Below are positions 50,762-57,923 of a stretch of DNA of 64,000 nt, piece after piece. Positions within the stretch are counted from its first letter, which is position 1; every line of letters starts with the position of its first letter. A model generated the notes under the pieces. It was not told where the DNA came from, searched no databases, and saw only the letters and a list, made by a program, of their open reading frames with translations. The translations under genes and the position numbers were made by a program. This DNA is from Pseudanabaena sp. PCC 6802 (GTDB lineage: Bacteria; Cyanobacteriota; Cyanobacteriia; Pseudanabaenales; Pseudanabaenaceae), in the NCBI RefSeq assembly GCF_000332175.1, contig NZ_KB235914.1:2047368-2111367 (forward strand), written 5' to 3'.

Positions 50762-51154
50762 ATGGACTTTTTCAACGATCTCGCCAAAAATATTGAATCA
50801 GCCGCCAATCAAGCAGGTGAAGCGCTAAACCAGGCAGGCAAACTAATACAAGAAAACGCTAGCGGATTAGGCGAACAAGCAGGCAAGGCGTTGGAAGAAG
50901 CCAATAAAGTTGTCTCAGAAAAAGTAGACCCTGCCGCATTGGGTGCAGTTGCAGCAGGTGGCACGGCAGGCGCTGGAATATCTGCCCTTGTTGGCGGCAT
51001 GGGCTTAGCCATAGGCGGCACAGCCGTTGCAATTGGCATGGCTCCCGTAGCGATTGCGGGTGCAGTAGTTGGTTTAGGCGCATACGGGGTTAGCAAAGCT
51101 CTCGCCCCCCAAAATACAGGCGATGCAGACAACACGGACGCACAAGATAGCTAA
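50762..51154 (+). CDS. Glycine-zipper protein, cargo gene
   Basis: A 130-residue protein. The N-terminal ~55 residues form an amphipathic helix (AANQAGEALNQAGKLIQENA). Residues about 60-112 are a glycine-zipper hydrophobic region with GxxxG spacing (AAGGTAGAGISALVGGMGLA, then IAGAVVGLGAYGV). The end is acidic. Such proteins insert in membranes or form pores. Its TAA overlaps the ATG of the HNH gene by one base, so the two are made together. Function unknown. Confidence 0.6.
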   Translation: MDFFNDLAKNIESAANQAGEALNQAGKLIQENASGLGEQAGKALEEANKVVSEKVDPAALGAVAAGGTAGAGISALVGGMGLAIGGTAVAIGMAPVAIAGAVVGLGAYGVSKALAPQNTGDADNTDAQDS

Positions 51155-51492
51155 TGCCTAAATCCAAGCCCAATGCCCTACAAAAGCTTGTACGCGGAGC
51201 TATTCGCAGCTATCTTGCCCCAAAAAGAAAGAAGAAAAGAGTGGTAGTCGATCGACTCAAGCCTGCACAACCTTCACAGCCCCAGAAAACTACTCGCTCT
51301 ATCTCCCTAACAACCAGATACCTGATCCTTAAGCGAGACAACCGTCAATGCGTCATTTGCGGCAGGCAGCCTCCAGCCGTGAAGCTAGAAATAGACCACA
51401 TAATTCCATACTCAAAAGGAGGCAGCAACCATCCCAGCAACCTCCAAACCCTTTGCTTCGACTGCAATCGAGGCAAAGGAGCCAATCCCTAG
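51154..51492 (+). CDS. HNH endonuclease
   Basis: A 112-residue protein. A basic N-terminal part (PKSKPNALQKLVRGAIRSYL, PKRKKKR) is followed by an HNH domain: CVICG, LEIDHIIPYSKGGSNHPSNL and LQTLCFDCNRGKG, i.e. CxxC zinc ligands with the catalytic DH. HNH genes beside terminases aid packaging, but this one is at the opposite end with a membrane-type partner, so defence or exclusion is possible. This is inference. Confidence 0.8.
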   Translation: MPKSKPNALQKLVRGAIRSYLAPKRKKKRVVVDRLKPAQPSQPQKTTRSISLTTRYLILKRDNRQCVICGRQPPAVKLEIDHIIPYSKGGSNHPSNLQTLCFDCNRGKGANP

Positions 51493-51665
51493 CAACTCAT
51501 AGGCCAGTAGCTCGTAGTAGCTCGTAGCTCGTAGGGTGGGCGATCGCCTCACAGTATCTAATCACCTTGCAGATCCCGTACAGATCCCGCAATCAGCTCC
51601 ATCTCACGCAACTATCACGGCGATCTTTGCCGCACAAAAGCAATCCCCAGCCTTTTTTAGGCCGA

Positions 51666-51699
51666 GGATATACAATATGTCCTACCAATAAGACAAGGA
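51666..51699 (+). promoter_or_regulatory. KilA-N promoter block with inverted repeat
   Basis: GGATATACAATATGTC (51666-51681) is identical to 13074-13089 at the other prophage end. TATGTCC and GGACATA form an inverted repeat downstream, a likely operator. The homology continues to the start codon of the following gene. Confidence 0.6.
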
Positions 51700-51705
51700 C
51701 ATATT

Positions 51706-52239
51706 ATGACAGCATTTCCGGCTCACACACCCAACGGCTTTGCCATTAGACCTCGTCCAGGCGACGGGTATTTCGACGGCACCCTGATGTGCAAAGCCAA
51801 CGGCAAACTAATAGCTGACTACCTGCGCCTAGATTCCACCAAAGCTTACCTAGCAGCGCTTTCCTGTAATATGGGAATTCCCATATCACTTTTGATCGAA
51901 ACCAGGAAAGGCAACACCAAGAAATACGAGCAGGGTACTTGGGTGCACCCGCAGGTCGCGATCCACCTCGGTCAGTGGTGTAACCCCGAATTTGCGGTTT
52001 GGGTAACAAATCTAGTCTTTGACTGGCTCCAAGGTCAGCAGCCACTTTCACGAAAAGCGCTAGCCGACGACCTTGCGGAAGACATTTGCCAGCTTGGAGG
52101 GCATCTAGAAAGAGCCCAAGGCACTATCCACGCCCTGAATGAAGCGGTCGACTTTGGCATGTTTAGTGACGTGGCAGACATACTTCAAGCGCGGATCGAC
52201 AAAGCATACAAGATCGCAAAAGCTATCCTCTCAGCCTAA
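51706..52239 (+). CDS. KilA-N domain protein
   Basis: A 177-residue protein with a KilA-N domain at about residues 20-115: LDSTKAYLAALS, KGNTKKYEQGTWVHPQVAIHL and CNPEFAVWVTNLVFDWL. A helical C-terminal part follows (LAEDICQLGGHLERAQGT). KilA-N domains bind DNA and occur in phage proteins, sometimes with anti-repressor or host-killing roles. It is the outermost gene at the phage left end, flanked by CCAGTAGCTCGTA direct repeats. Confidence 0.8.
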   Translation: MTAFPAHTPNGFAIRPRPGDGYFDGTLMCKANGKLIADYLRLDSTKAYLAALSCNMGIPISLLIETRKGNTKKYEQGTWVHPQVAIHLGQWCNPEFAVWVTNLVFDWLQGQQPLSRKALADDLAEDICQLGGHLERAQGTIHALNEAVDFGMFSDVADILQARIDKAYKIAKAILSA

Positions 52240-52305
52240 TCCAGTAGCTCGTATGGCGGGTGTCAAATAACCGTCAAATAAAGCATCTCCCGCCCACCAG
52301 CACTT

Positions 52306-53073
52306 TCACCCCATTTCGCGAAGCGTGGGCGTAGGCTCAGTCACATAAAACCGATAACGTTGTCGGTTTATGCAACAATCAAACGACCTCCCAGAGCCAC
52401 TCAAAAAACCAAACCCGCCCCCAGAGCCAGTTTGATTTTTACATTTAACCCCCCAAAAAAATTCCAAAAATCCGCTTATTGAGAATAGCTTTTTTGCTCG
52501 CGATTTACACCGATCCAACAATGGCTGCTTTTTTTTCATTTTTACCGTCGAAGTGGGATCTGCCTCAAAGCCTCTCATCCCAATCAATCCCAGCAAATCC
52601 CGGTTGGTACCGCCGATCCAATAATGGTTGCGTGCATACACTCCGACTGCCGCTGCCGATAAGATTTCCACATCGAAGCGATAGCCCAATTGGCAGAGTC
52701 CGTGCAAAACTTTGGTAAGTCCTCCTGTGTAGAAAGCGCCTTTGACGTTCTCCCAAATGACAAATCTGGGCTTTGCTTCCTCGATAACTCGGAGCATCTC
52801 GAACCAGAGTCCTGAGCGATCGCCTGTAATTCCTGCACGTTTGCCAGCGAGGCTGAGGTCTTGGCAGGGAGATCCACCCGTGATGAGGTCAAATTGGTTT
52901 GGCTTGGCATGGAAAGTCCTGATATCTCTGTGGATGGGGATGGTGGGGAAGTTTTTTCGTAAAACATGGCAGCAATAGGGGTTGATTTCGACAAATTGTG
53001 CGGTCTCAATGCCGAGCGATTGGGCGGCAAGGCTAACGCCACCGATGCCAGAGAATAAGTCGAGGTATTTCAT
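52306..53073 (-). CDS. C5-cytosine DNA methyltransferase, 3' end replaced by prophage end
   Basis: A 255-codon frame. The first 210 codons are methyltransferase: motif I DLFSGIGGVSLA, motif IV TGGSPCQDLS with the catalytic Cys, motif VI VIWENVKG and a weak motif VIII ARNHYWIGG. The last 45 codons are read from the prophage terminus, so the target-recognition domain and motifs IX-X are missing. It is almost certainly inactive. Last gene of a tightly coupled operon (4-bp overlap upstream). Confidence 0.85.
   Translation of the reverse strand: MKYLDLFSGIGGVSLAAQSLGIETAQFVEINPYCCHVLRKNFPTIPIHRDIRTFHAKPNQFDLITGGSPCQDLSLAGKRAGITGDRSGLWFEMLRVIEEAKPRFVIWENVKGAFYTGGLTKVLHGLCQLGYRFDVEILSAAAVGVYARNHYWIGGTNRDLLGLIGMRGFEADPTSTVKMKKKQPLLDRCKSRAKKLFSISGFLEFFWGVKCKNQTGSGGGFGFLSGSGRSFDCCINRQRYRFYVTEPTPTLREMG
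52346..52372. repeat. Variant palindrome near prophage terminus
   Basis: ATAAAACCGATAACGTTGTC plus a following GGTTTAT form an imperfect palindrome with the same centre as the four internal copies. It is intergenic, adjacent to the terminal transposase sites. Confidence 0.7.
52373..52443 (-). repeat. Prophage terminus at window right (phage left end), transposase sites
   Basis: The terminal GTTTGATTTTTACA (52430-52443) reads inward as TGTAAAAATCAAAC. Further sites are AAAAAACCAAAC (52403-52414) and CAACAATCAAAC (52373-52384), which begins at position 60 from the end. The flanking 5 bp are TTTAA, one mismatch from TATAA at the other end. Confidence 0.75.
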
Positions 53074-53534
53074 CTACGCTCCTTCTTAATTGGCATGGAT
53101 AGTTGCTGGGTGAGGTGAGAAATTGACTGCCCGTAGTTGAGCCGTTTTGCTCTCTGGGCTGCCCATGTATCCCAATATTGTTTGTGCCACAGGTGCATCT
53201 GTTCGCAGTGAGCGGCTGTGAGGCGAATATCCCACTGAGCCTGATACTCTTGCTGGGTCATGACCTCACCACCGTGTTTTTGGGTATAGTCCTGCCGTTG
53301 GGCATCAGTGGCAAAGTAGGCATTCCTGTACTTTTCCCCGGCTTTGCAGTCGAGGCGCTGGCAGATGAAGGGTTTACCGTTCTTACCACTCACGAGTTGA
53401 CTCAGATAAGGGTTATCGACTAGTCCTCCGTCACAGCAGCAAAAAAATTTCCACTGAGGGCGGACATCGCGATCGCATCGCGAAGGAGCAGGAATAGCTA
53501 TCAGTTTTTCACCTTCGTCGAATTCGCCGCTCAT
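53070..53534 (-). CDS. Unknown protein with paired Cys motifs
   Basis: A 154-residue protein. Cys clusters (FFCCCDGGLVDNP near residue 31, ICQRLDCKAGEKY near residue 57) may bind zinc. A C-terminal helical region is rich in Gln, Trp and His (HCEQMHLWHKQYWDTW). It lies between the replication-initiator-like gene and the methyltransferase, overlapping the latter by 4 bp. Function unknown. Confidence 0.5.
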   Translation of the reverse strand: MSGEFDEGEKLIAIPAPSRCDRDVRPQWKFFCCCDGGLVDNPYLSQLVSGKNGKPFICQRLDCKAGEKYRNAYFATDAQRQDYTQKHGGEVMTQQEYQAQWDIRLTAAHCEQMHLWHKQYWDTWAAQRAKRLNYGQSISHLTQQLSMPIKKERR

Positions 53535-53536
53535 AA

Positions 53537-54442
53537 TTACCTCCTTCTCTGATAAGCGACGGCAAACTGGTATCGCTCCTCGTATTCGGGCGAAGTTTGG
53601 TCTATGCCGACTGTGAGCAGATGGGTCATGCCCTTAAACGGATCGCTGAGGATCGCTTCCCACTCGGCATATCTGCTGTCTGGCGAGGCAGTTTGCGGAT
53701 AGAGCCTCTGATACTCAGCTTCCAGGTGTTCAAGGCGCGAGAGTATCCAGGCGATCGGAGCTGCGGGTTGGTTGGGTAGCTTGTCCACCTGCTGCCAGCA
53801 GAAGTTTTTAAAGGTGTCATCCAGGGTTGACCAAATGCTGTCGGCGCGGCGAGATTTTTCTTTATTTCTCGGTTCTACAGAGGTTTTATCTGGAGTTTCT
53901 GCGTTATTTGAAAAATTTTCAAAATTCTCTCTCTCCACATTTTTTGTTGGCGCAGACAGAGAGAGATCCTTTTTAATTCCTTCTTCGTGGAATTCATTAT
54001 TTATATGTGTGCGATCGCCCATAAATGGTTCGCCCATTTGTGGTAAACCTGAAAGTGGCTGAAGTGCTTTTTGGGCAAGCGGTAGAGTGAGTTGTTCGAC
54101 TGGCTCGTGCTGCTGAATTTTTCGACCTTCAGGTAGTGGGTCAATGGGCAAGGGACGTTCGTATACTTCGTAGTCCCAAGATTGAAATTGTCCCGACGGC
54201 GATCGCTTAATGACGCGGCGCACGTAACCAAAATTGATTAGCTCGTCGATCGCAGAACGGATAGCGGAGATCCCATCTTTGACACGATCGGCGATCCAGT
54301 TCAAGTCAAAATGCCAATCTGGGGGAAAGGTGAGCAAGTAGCTATGCAAGCCGTGGGCGCGGAAGGACAAGCGCTCGTCACGCAAAATGTCATTGTCGAT
54401 TTGGGTAAAGCGGTTGCTGTGAATGGCATGAACGACGGTCAT
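53537..54442 (-). CDS. Helix-turn-helix replication-initiator-like protein
   Basis: A 301-residue protein. The first ~110 residues are a winged-helix domain (FTQIDNDILRDERLSFRAHG; LNWIADRVKDGISAIRSAID; FGYVRRVIKR), the layout of phage/plasmid initiators and DnaD-like proteins. A disordered linker and a C-terminal helical part (WQQVDKLPNQPAAPIAWILS) follow. It may recruit the replicative helicase for a plasmid-like element. Assignment by fold pattern only. Confidence 0.6.
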   Translation of the reverse strand: MTVVHAIHSNRFTQIDNDILRDERLSFRAHGLHSYLLTFPPDWHFDLNWIADRVKDGISAIRSAIDELINFGYVRRVIKRSPSGQFQSWDYEVYERPLPIDPLPEGRKIQQHEPVEQLTLPLAQKALQPLSGLPQMGEPFMGDRTHINNEFHEEGIKKDLSLSAPTKNVERENFENFSNNAETPDKTSVEPRNKEKSRRADSIWSTLDDTFKNFCWQQVDKLPNQPAAPIAWILSRLEHLEAEYQRLYPQTASPDSRYAEWEAILSDPFKGMTHLLTVGIDQTSPEYEERYQFAVAYQRRR

Positions 54443-54485
54443 AAATTACACTCCAGTTCAAAAATTAGTTATTTGGGGTTAGGGA

Positions 54486-54938
54486 TTAGTCAGCGTAGGG
54501 ATCTCCTTCTGGCAAATCTAAGGGGCGGGTGCCAGCGGCATTGCGATGCTTGAAATTTCGACGGCTGTGCGATCGCTTGCGCTGTTCGCGAGTGATAATT
54601 TTGCTGCCAATCGCCATGCGAATCGTCTTGACCAAGCTCTCCAACTGAGGCAGAACCGCCTCGATGTCCTCGTCGGTGACCGTGCGGAAATTGACCTGAG
54701 CGCGCCACTGCTCAAGTTTTTTGACAGCGACTGTTACAGGCGCTTCTTTGGGTAACAGGGGAATGCGGAAGATTTTGCAGACTTCCTGAGCGTATTTGGC
54801 AACGGGGACGCGATACTTTCCGCCTTTTGTAAACTCTGTCATCAGGCGAGTTGCAACACTAATTGCTCGTTGTCTGAGCGTTGGGTCGAGGGGCAGCAGG
54901 GGCTTTGTGCGAAAATCATGCTGTGGCGATAAGCTCAT
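54486..54938 (-). CDS. Unknown accessory-operon protein
   Basis: A 150-residue basic protein (LRQRAISVATRLMTEFTKGG; VPVAKYAQEVCKIFRIPLLP) with a very basic C-terminal part (TREQRKRSHSRRNFKHRN). Starts inside the stop of the 52-aa gene (ATGA). Possible DNA-binding partner of the initiator-like protein. No family recognised. Confidence 0.5.
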   Translation of the reverse strand: MSLSPQHDFRTKPLLPLDPTLRQRAISVATRLMTEFTKGGKYRVPVAKYAQEVCKIFRIPLLPKEAPVTVAVKKLEQWRAQVNFRTVTDEDIEAVLPQLESLVKTIRMAIGSKIITREQRKRSHSRRNFKHRNAAGTRPLDLPEGDPYAD

Positions 54939-55093
54939 TTCGATGCCTCCAGCTTTCTTTCTAGGGCTTCTGCTTCTTTGCGGAGTTTTTCGACGATATA
55001 AAGCTCGGTTAGTCTTTCGACTTCTGGCTTAATCGCGATCGGGATACGAACAACCGTACATTCCGCACTGGTCAATCTTTGCGGTCGTCTCAT
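54935..55093 (-). CDS. Small 52-residue protein, first gene of accessory operon
   Basis: ATG 55093 opens a 52-codon frame: MRRPQRLTSAECTVVRIPIA, then KPEVERLTELY and a helix (RKEAEALERKLEASK). VVRIPIAIKPEVERL resembles the strand-helix start of ribbon-helix-helix regulators. Its TGA overlaps the next ATG. It is the promoter-proximal gene facing the HTH gene at 55187, with shared operators between. Confidence 0.6.
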   Translation of the reverse strand: MRRPQRLTSAECTVVRIPIAIKPEVERLTELYIVEKLRKEAEALERKLEASK

Positions 55094-55100
55094 AAATATA

Positions 55101-55145
55101 CTTACCAGTCATTTGCTAGTAAGTTACATCTTACTTGGCGGTAAC
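55101..55145. promoter_or_regulatory. Divergent operator region 1 (AGTAAGTTACAT family)
   Basis: CTTACCAGT (55101-55109), AGTAAGTTACAT (55118-55129) and TTACTTGGCGGTAAC (55131-55145) are related half-sites between the divergent 54935 and 55187 genes. AGTAAGTTACAT recurs exactly, inverted, at 59855-59866. Confidence 0.6.
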
Positions 55146-55186
55146 TGCCATGTCAATATTGTGTTTGTTATCCTTTACGTACGTGT

Positions 55187-55597
55187 ATGGACTTACCTAG
55201 TTGGACTTTGCAGGAGGTATCTAAAGCTGGTAGCCTCAATAAGCTGGCTAAGGCGATTGGCCTTTCCAGGCAAACTTTGATGGACTGGCGCGATGCTAAG
55301 GCTAGTTTTCTCACGGATAAGGGTGCCAATGCGATCGCTAGATATTTGGGCTTGAATAAGCCGCCAGAGCAAATCAGAGAAATGTTTGGTATGCCTGCCC
55401 ATCCATACCTCTCAATTGGGGAAACTACAGTAGATAAGGGTAATGATGATTCAGTTGCGGCTTTACAGGGGCGCGTTGCTAAACTGGAGGAGGACAATCA
55501 ACTTTTTCGGGAAGAGATTGACGATCTTAGGGAATTAATTGATACTCTGGCGAATGAACTTCATGAAAGAATTAAATCGCGCAAAGTCAAAATTTAA
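55187..55597 (+). CDS. HTH regulator with C-terminal coiled coil
   Basis: A 136-residue protein. The HTH is at residues about 15-60: SLNKLAKAIGLSRQTLMDWR, then TDKGANAIARYLGL. A coiled coil from about residue 87 (LQGRVAKLEEDNQLFREEID) would mediate dimerisation. It is divergent from the five-gene operon and is the natural candidate to bind the operators at 55101-55145 and 59780-59872. Confidence 0.65.
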   Translation: MDLPSWTLQEVSKAGSLNKLAKAIGLSRQTLMDWRDAKASFLTDKGANAIARYLGLNKPPEQIREMFGMPAHPYLSIGETTVDKGNDDSVAALQGRVAKLEEDNQLFREEIDDLRELIDTLANELHERIKSRKVKI

Positions 55598-55754
55598 GAC
55601 GGTTGGGACTTACCTCCGTCTTTGCGATCTGTCGTTGGTGGGGCGATCGCTCGTCATCTCCTGTTCCGATCTTGTAGCAGATAGGCTTAAGTCCAGGTTA
55701 GATACTCTTGTCTTGTGCTTCGAGCATGTGGAGAAAATTGCAATTAATGGCTCA

Positions 55755-56951
55755 GGGAGCATCTCAGTTTTGCAAGGCAAGGTTAAGAGAGCCATTAAGG
55801 TAAGCAGAACGGTGTTTGAGGACTTGTGGCACATTATCACGGTTCCATTGAGCGCCAGAGATTTTGATGCGTCTAGCGATTTGCTTAACAGCAGATTCCA
55901 CTGCGCCAGAACCAATAGAGCAAATCTGCTCGGTTTGGAAATACCAATAATCAGGAATACGATGGCGATGCTTGTGCAGATAAGCAATAAAATTGATGCT
56001 CTGAGGACTAGCTAAGTGATTGAGCTCAGCAATAGCTGCAGTCACATTACCCCGCCACAAAAAAGCTTCGACCCCAGTCAAAAGTTGAGCTGTAGCCTCA
56101 ATTTTATGCAGGTTTTCCACCAAATGGAACCAGTCCAAGATTTCATAGCGACTATCAGGTATAGAGATCTGGGCAATAATATTCCAAATCCCATCATGTC
56201 CATCCCCAATACAGGTAACCATATCTGCTAAAGGCTGTCGATTTACCCAGTCTGTTAAGGCAATGTTATCTTGAAATGTGGCAAATATGGCTTGTCCATG
56301 CAAGTTCACAGCTTTATAGTCCTTCCACTCACTTGGCTGTCCAAGTGGCGTGCGCAGTCTGATTCTGCCTCCATCGACACTTAATTCCTCGACCGACTCT
56401 TCTACCTCTAGGGGGCTAAATTCATGGCGATGCACCAGGCGCTGTTGTGTACTGCGCGATATTTGCACTCCCATCAACATGGCTAAGTCTTTGGCGGCTT
56501 GTTCGTAGGATACATTCGCACTCAAGATCAGGCTACATCTTTCCACATACGGGCTCACCTGGCTATAGGGGGCTACTTTGAGCTTCTGCGCTTGCTTTTG
56601 CGTGAGGTGGAGCTGTCCGATGCTGCTTTGCACTCGCCTGCGGCGTCCTGCTTCTGTGCCCGTAACTGTGCGGATAAAAAACTCCCTATTTCTGGGCTGA
56701 CATGTTCGAGGATTTGCTGCCGCACAGCGATTTCGATCCCTTCCAAGCTGGTTAGTTGTTCCGATGGTGTATTCTGATAAAGGATGGCGGCAATAGCTTG
56801 AACGTGCGCTTGCATTTCTTTTTCCTGCTCTGGAGTCATGGTTGCTCTCCTTGGGGTTGGTTTCTCGTATTCCTATCTTCTGATTTCTTCCCCCTTTTGG
56901 CTACCCATCTATATTAAGCATTATTACTCAGTGCAAAGTTGAGATGCTCCC
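55755..56951 (-). mobile_element. ISKra4-family insertion sequence, 1197 bp
   Basis: The ends are inverted: left GGGAGCATCTCAGTTTTGCA (55755-55774), right TGCAAAGTTGAGATGCTCCC (56932-56951), 18 of 20 matching. An exact 8-bp target duplication, ATGGCTCA, lies at 55747-55754 and 56952-56959. One transposase in two frames. The perfect duplication points to a recent insertion. Confidence 0.93.
55764..56839 (-). CDS. ISKra4-family transposase (two frames joined by -1 frameshift)
   Basis: The first frame (56839 to 56573) starts MTPEQEKEMQAHVQAIAAIL. The second frame (to 55764) holds the catalytic part: VEELSVDGGRIRLRTP, TCIGDGHDGIWN, ILDWFHLVENLHK and IGSGAVESAVKQIARRIKIS, the ISKra4 signatures. 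The frames overlap at minus-strand T-TTT-TTA (56681-56675), a canonical -1 slip heptamer; slipping gives EFFIRTVTGTEAGRRRRVQ, the usual family sequence. Confidence 0.9.
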
Positions 56952-57175
56952 ATGGCTCAGTTGTGTTCGATGTGCCTTTACCAAAGATTCCCAAACTACC
57001 TGCCGCGCCAAAATCCTCTGGTGGTCTAAAAGTAGTAGCGATTTTGAAACCAACTAAGGAATTATTGGCGATGAAATTCCCGATAATTAATGTGAAGATA
57101 TAACACTCGGTGGAAACGATCATGTAGAGAACCTTGCAAGGTAGTTTTTGTCAGAGAACTACCAAACTCAGAAAA

Positions 57176-57820
57176 TTAGCTTTCGCTTGATTCGGGAAGT
57201 TCTGCGATCGCAGGCAGAGATGCAGACTGCAAAGCCTGTAGCTTCAAGTCATCCTTGAGCACCAACACGCAGTCATCGAGTAGCTTTGCCTCTAATTCGT
57301 GCAGAGGAAAGCGATAGTCGAAATCGAGAACAGCACATTTGTAGGTAGTGCCATCGGGCAGAGAGCCAGACTTCTGCACAAACTTTGCTTCCCAGACAAC
57401 TTCACGCGGATCGTAACCAGATACGACGATCTCAGCTACGCGATTGCCAAAATTCGATAGAGAGCCTTTTCGACCCGATGCTTGATTCTTGATCTTCGTA
57501 GCATAGACAAGGTTGGGTTTCAGCACCGATTCATCCAGCGGTACAAAGTAAATCGTTCCGATCTGAATATTGGCATTCTGAATTTCGGCATTTCTATAGG
57601 GATCGTGCTCCATCCCGAACTGGAAAGCCAAAATGTAGAACTCGATGGGATCGTTGCCAAGGGATTTTTCGCCCAACACCCAGGAACCATTTTGAGCGCA
57701 GTTCGCTTGGACAAATACGGGTACTTCAGGGATAAAGACCCCTTCAGGCGTAGGAGTTTTTGCAAAGAAAGGATGCCGCTCTAGCTCGGTTTGAGGTTGG
57801 ACTTTATTCTTGGTTGCCAT
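57176..57820 (-). CDS. Unknown protein of accessory operon
   Basis: A 214-residue soluble protein (FVQANCAQNGSWVLGEKSLG; EFYILAFQFGMEHDP; IGTIYFVPLDESVL). The style resembles uncharacterised plasmid-borne proteins of filamentous cyanobacteria found beside DUF932 genes. Preceded by intercistronic hairpin A (57877-57907). Role unknown. Confidence 0.5.
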   Translation of the reverse strand: MATKNKVQPQTELERHPFFAKTPTPEGVFIPEVPVFVQANCAQNGSWVLGEKSLGNDPIEFYILAFQFGMEHDPYRNAEIQNANIQIGTIYFVPLDESVLKPNLVYATKIKNQASGRKGSLSNFGNRVAEIVVSGYDPREVVWEAKFVQKSGSLPDGTTYKCAVLDFDYRFPLHELEAKLLDDCVLVLKDDLKLQALQSASLPAIAELPESSES

Positions 57821-57876
57821 AGGTTTGTTTCCTTTTCGATGAGTTAAGTTGAGTTAAGTTGAGTTGATTTGTTTTG

Positions 57877-57907
57877 TGCCTACAGCTTTTAACGTCATCA
57901 GTAGGCA
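57877..57907 (-). promoter_or_regulatory. Intercistronic hairpin A with conserved loop
   Basis: TGCCTAC (57877-57883) pairs with GTAGGCA (57901-57907). The 17-nt loop contains CTTTTAACGT on the plus strand, i.e. ACGTTAAAAG in the transcript. It begins 17 nt past the DUF932 stop. No U run follows, so it is not a simple terminator. Hairpins B and C share the loop. Confidence 0.7.
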
Positions 57908-57923
57908 TTGGACGAGAGAGGAG

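Larger units (their letters stand above)
12955..52443 (-). mobile_element. Complete Mu-type transposable prophage (siphovirus-like)
   Basis: The element has matching inverted ends, a phage repressor region, MuA (DDE recombinase) and MuB homologues, GemA, a Mu-style packaging/head module (gp27, gp28, gp29, gpF, gpG, protease, DUF2190, capsid, DUF1320, gp37-like) and a non-contractile tail module with an 1871-aa tape measure, ending in holin and endolysin. Almost all genes point left. The plus-strand exceptions are the repressor and cargo at the right end and an HTH gene at the left end. No gene in the main modules looks broken, so it may be functional. The ends were placed by the shared 14-bp terminal sequence and second site at +60. 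Confidence 0.88.
55563..57103 (+). pseudogene. Unknown gene interrupted by ISKra4-type element
   Basis: Left part 55563-55754 and right part 56960-57103 join in frame if the insertion and one copy of its 8-bp duplication are removed, giving about 112 residues (ending ELLAMKFPIINVKI, TAA 57101-57103). The product starts MKELNRAKSKFKTVG and overlaps the end of the HTH gene by 35 bp. No family recognised. The insertion inactivates it. Confidence 0.75.

Noticed and set aside
50550-50808. Minus-strand frames encoding TRTLTRTL- and NSDANSDA-type repeats
   Set aside because: They are translations of the CGTCCGAG tandem array with no ribosome site or real protein content.
52306-52443. Last 45 codons of the methyltransferase frame as genuine C-terminus
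   Set aside because: This stretch is the prophage terminus with transposase sites; the methyltransferase motifs expected there are absent.
12853-52487. TATTGTCAATAAGC (left) and GCTTATTGAGAATA (right) as the true prophage termini
   Set aside because: They are near-inverse, but their distances to the clear terminal sites differ (about 100 versus 43 bp) and they do not follow the TG...CA end rule as well as 12955/52443.
57841-57868. GTTGAGTTAA-type short repeats before the 57176 gene as an operator
   Set aside because: Simple low-complexity repeat with only two to three units; no symmetry.
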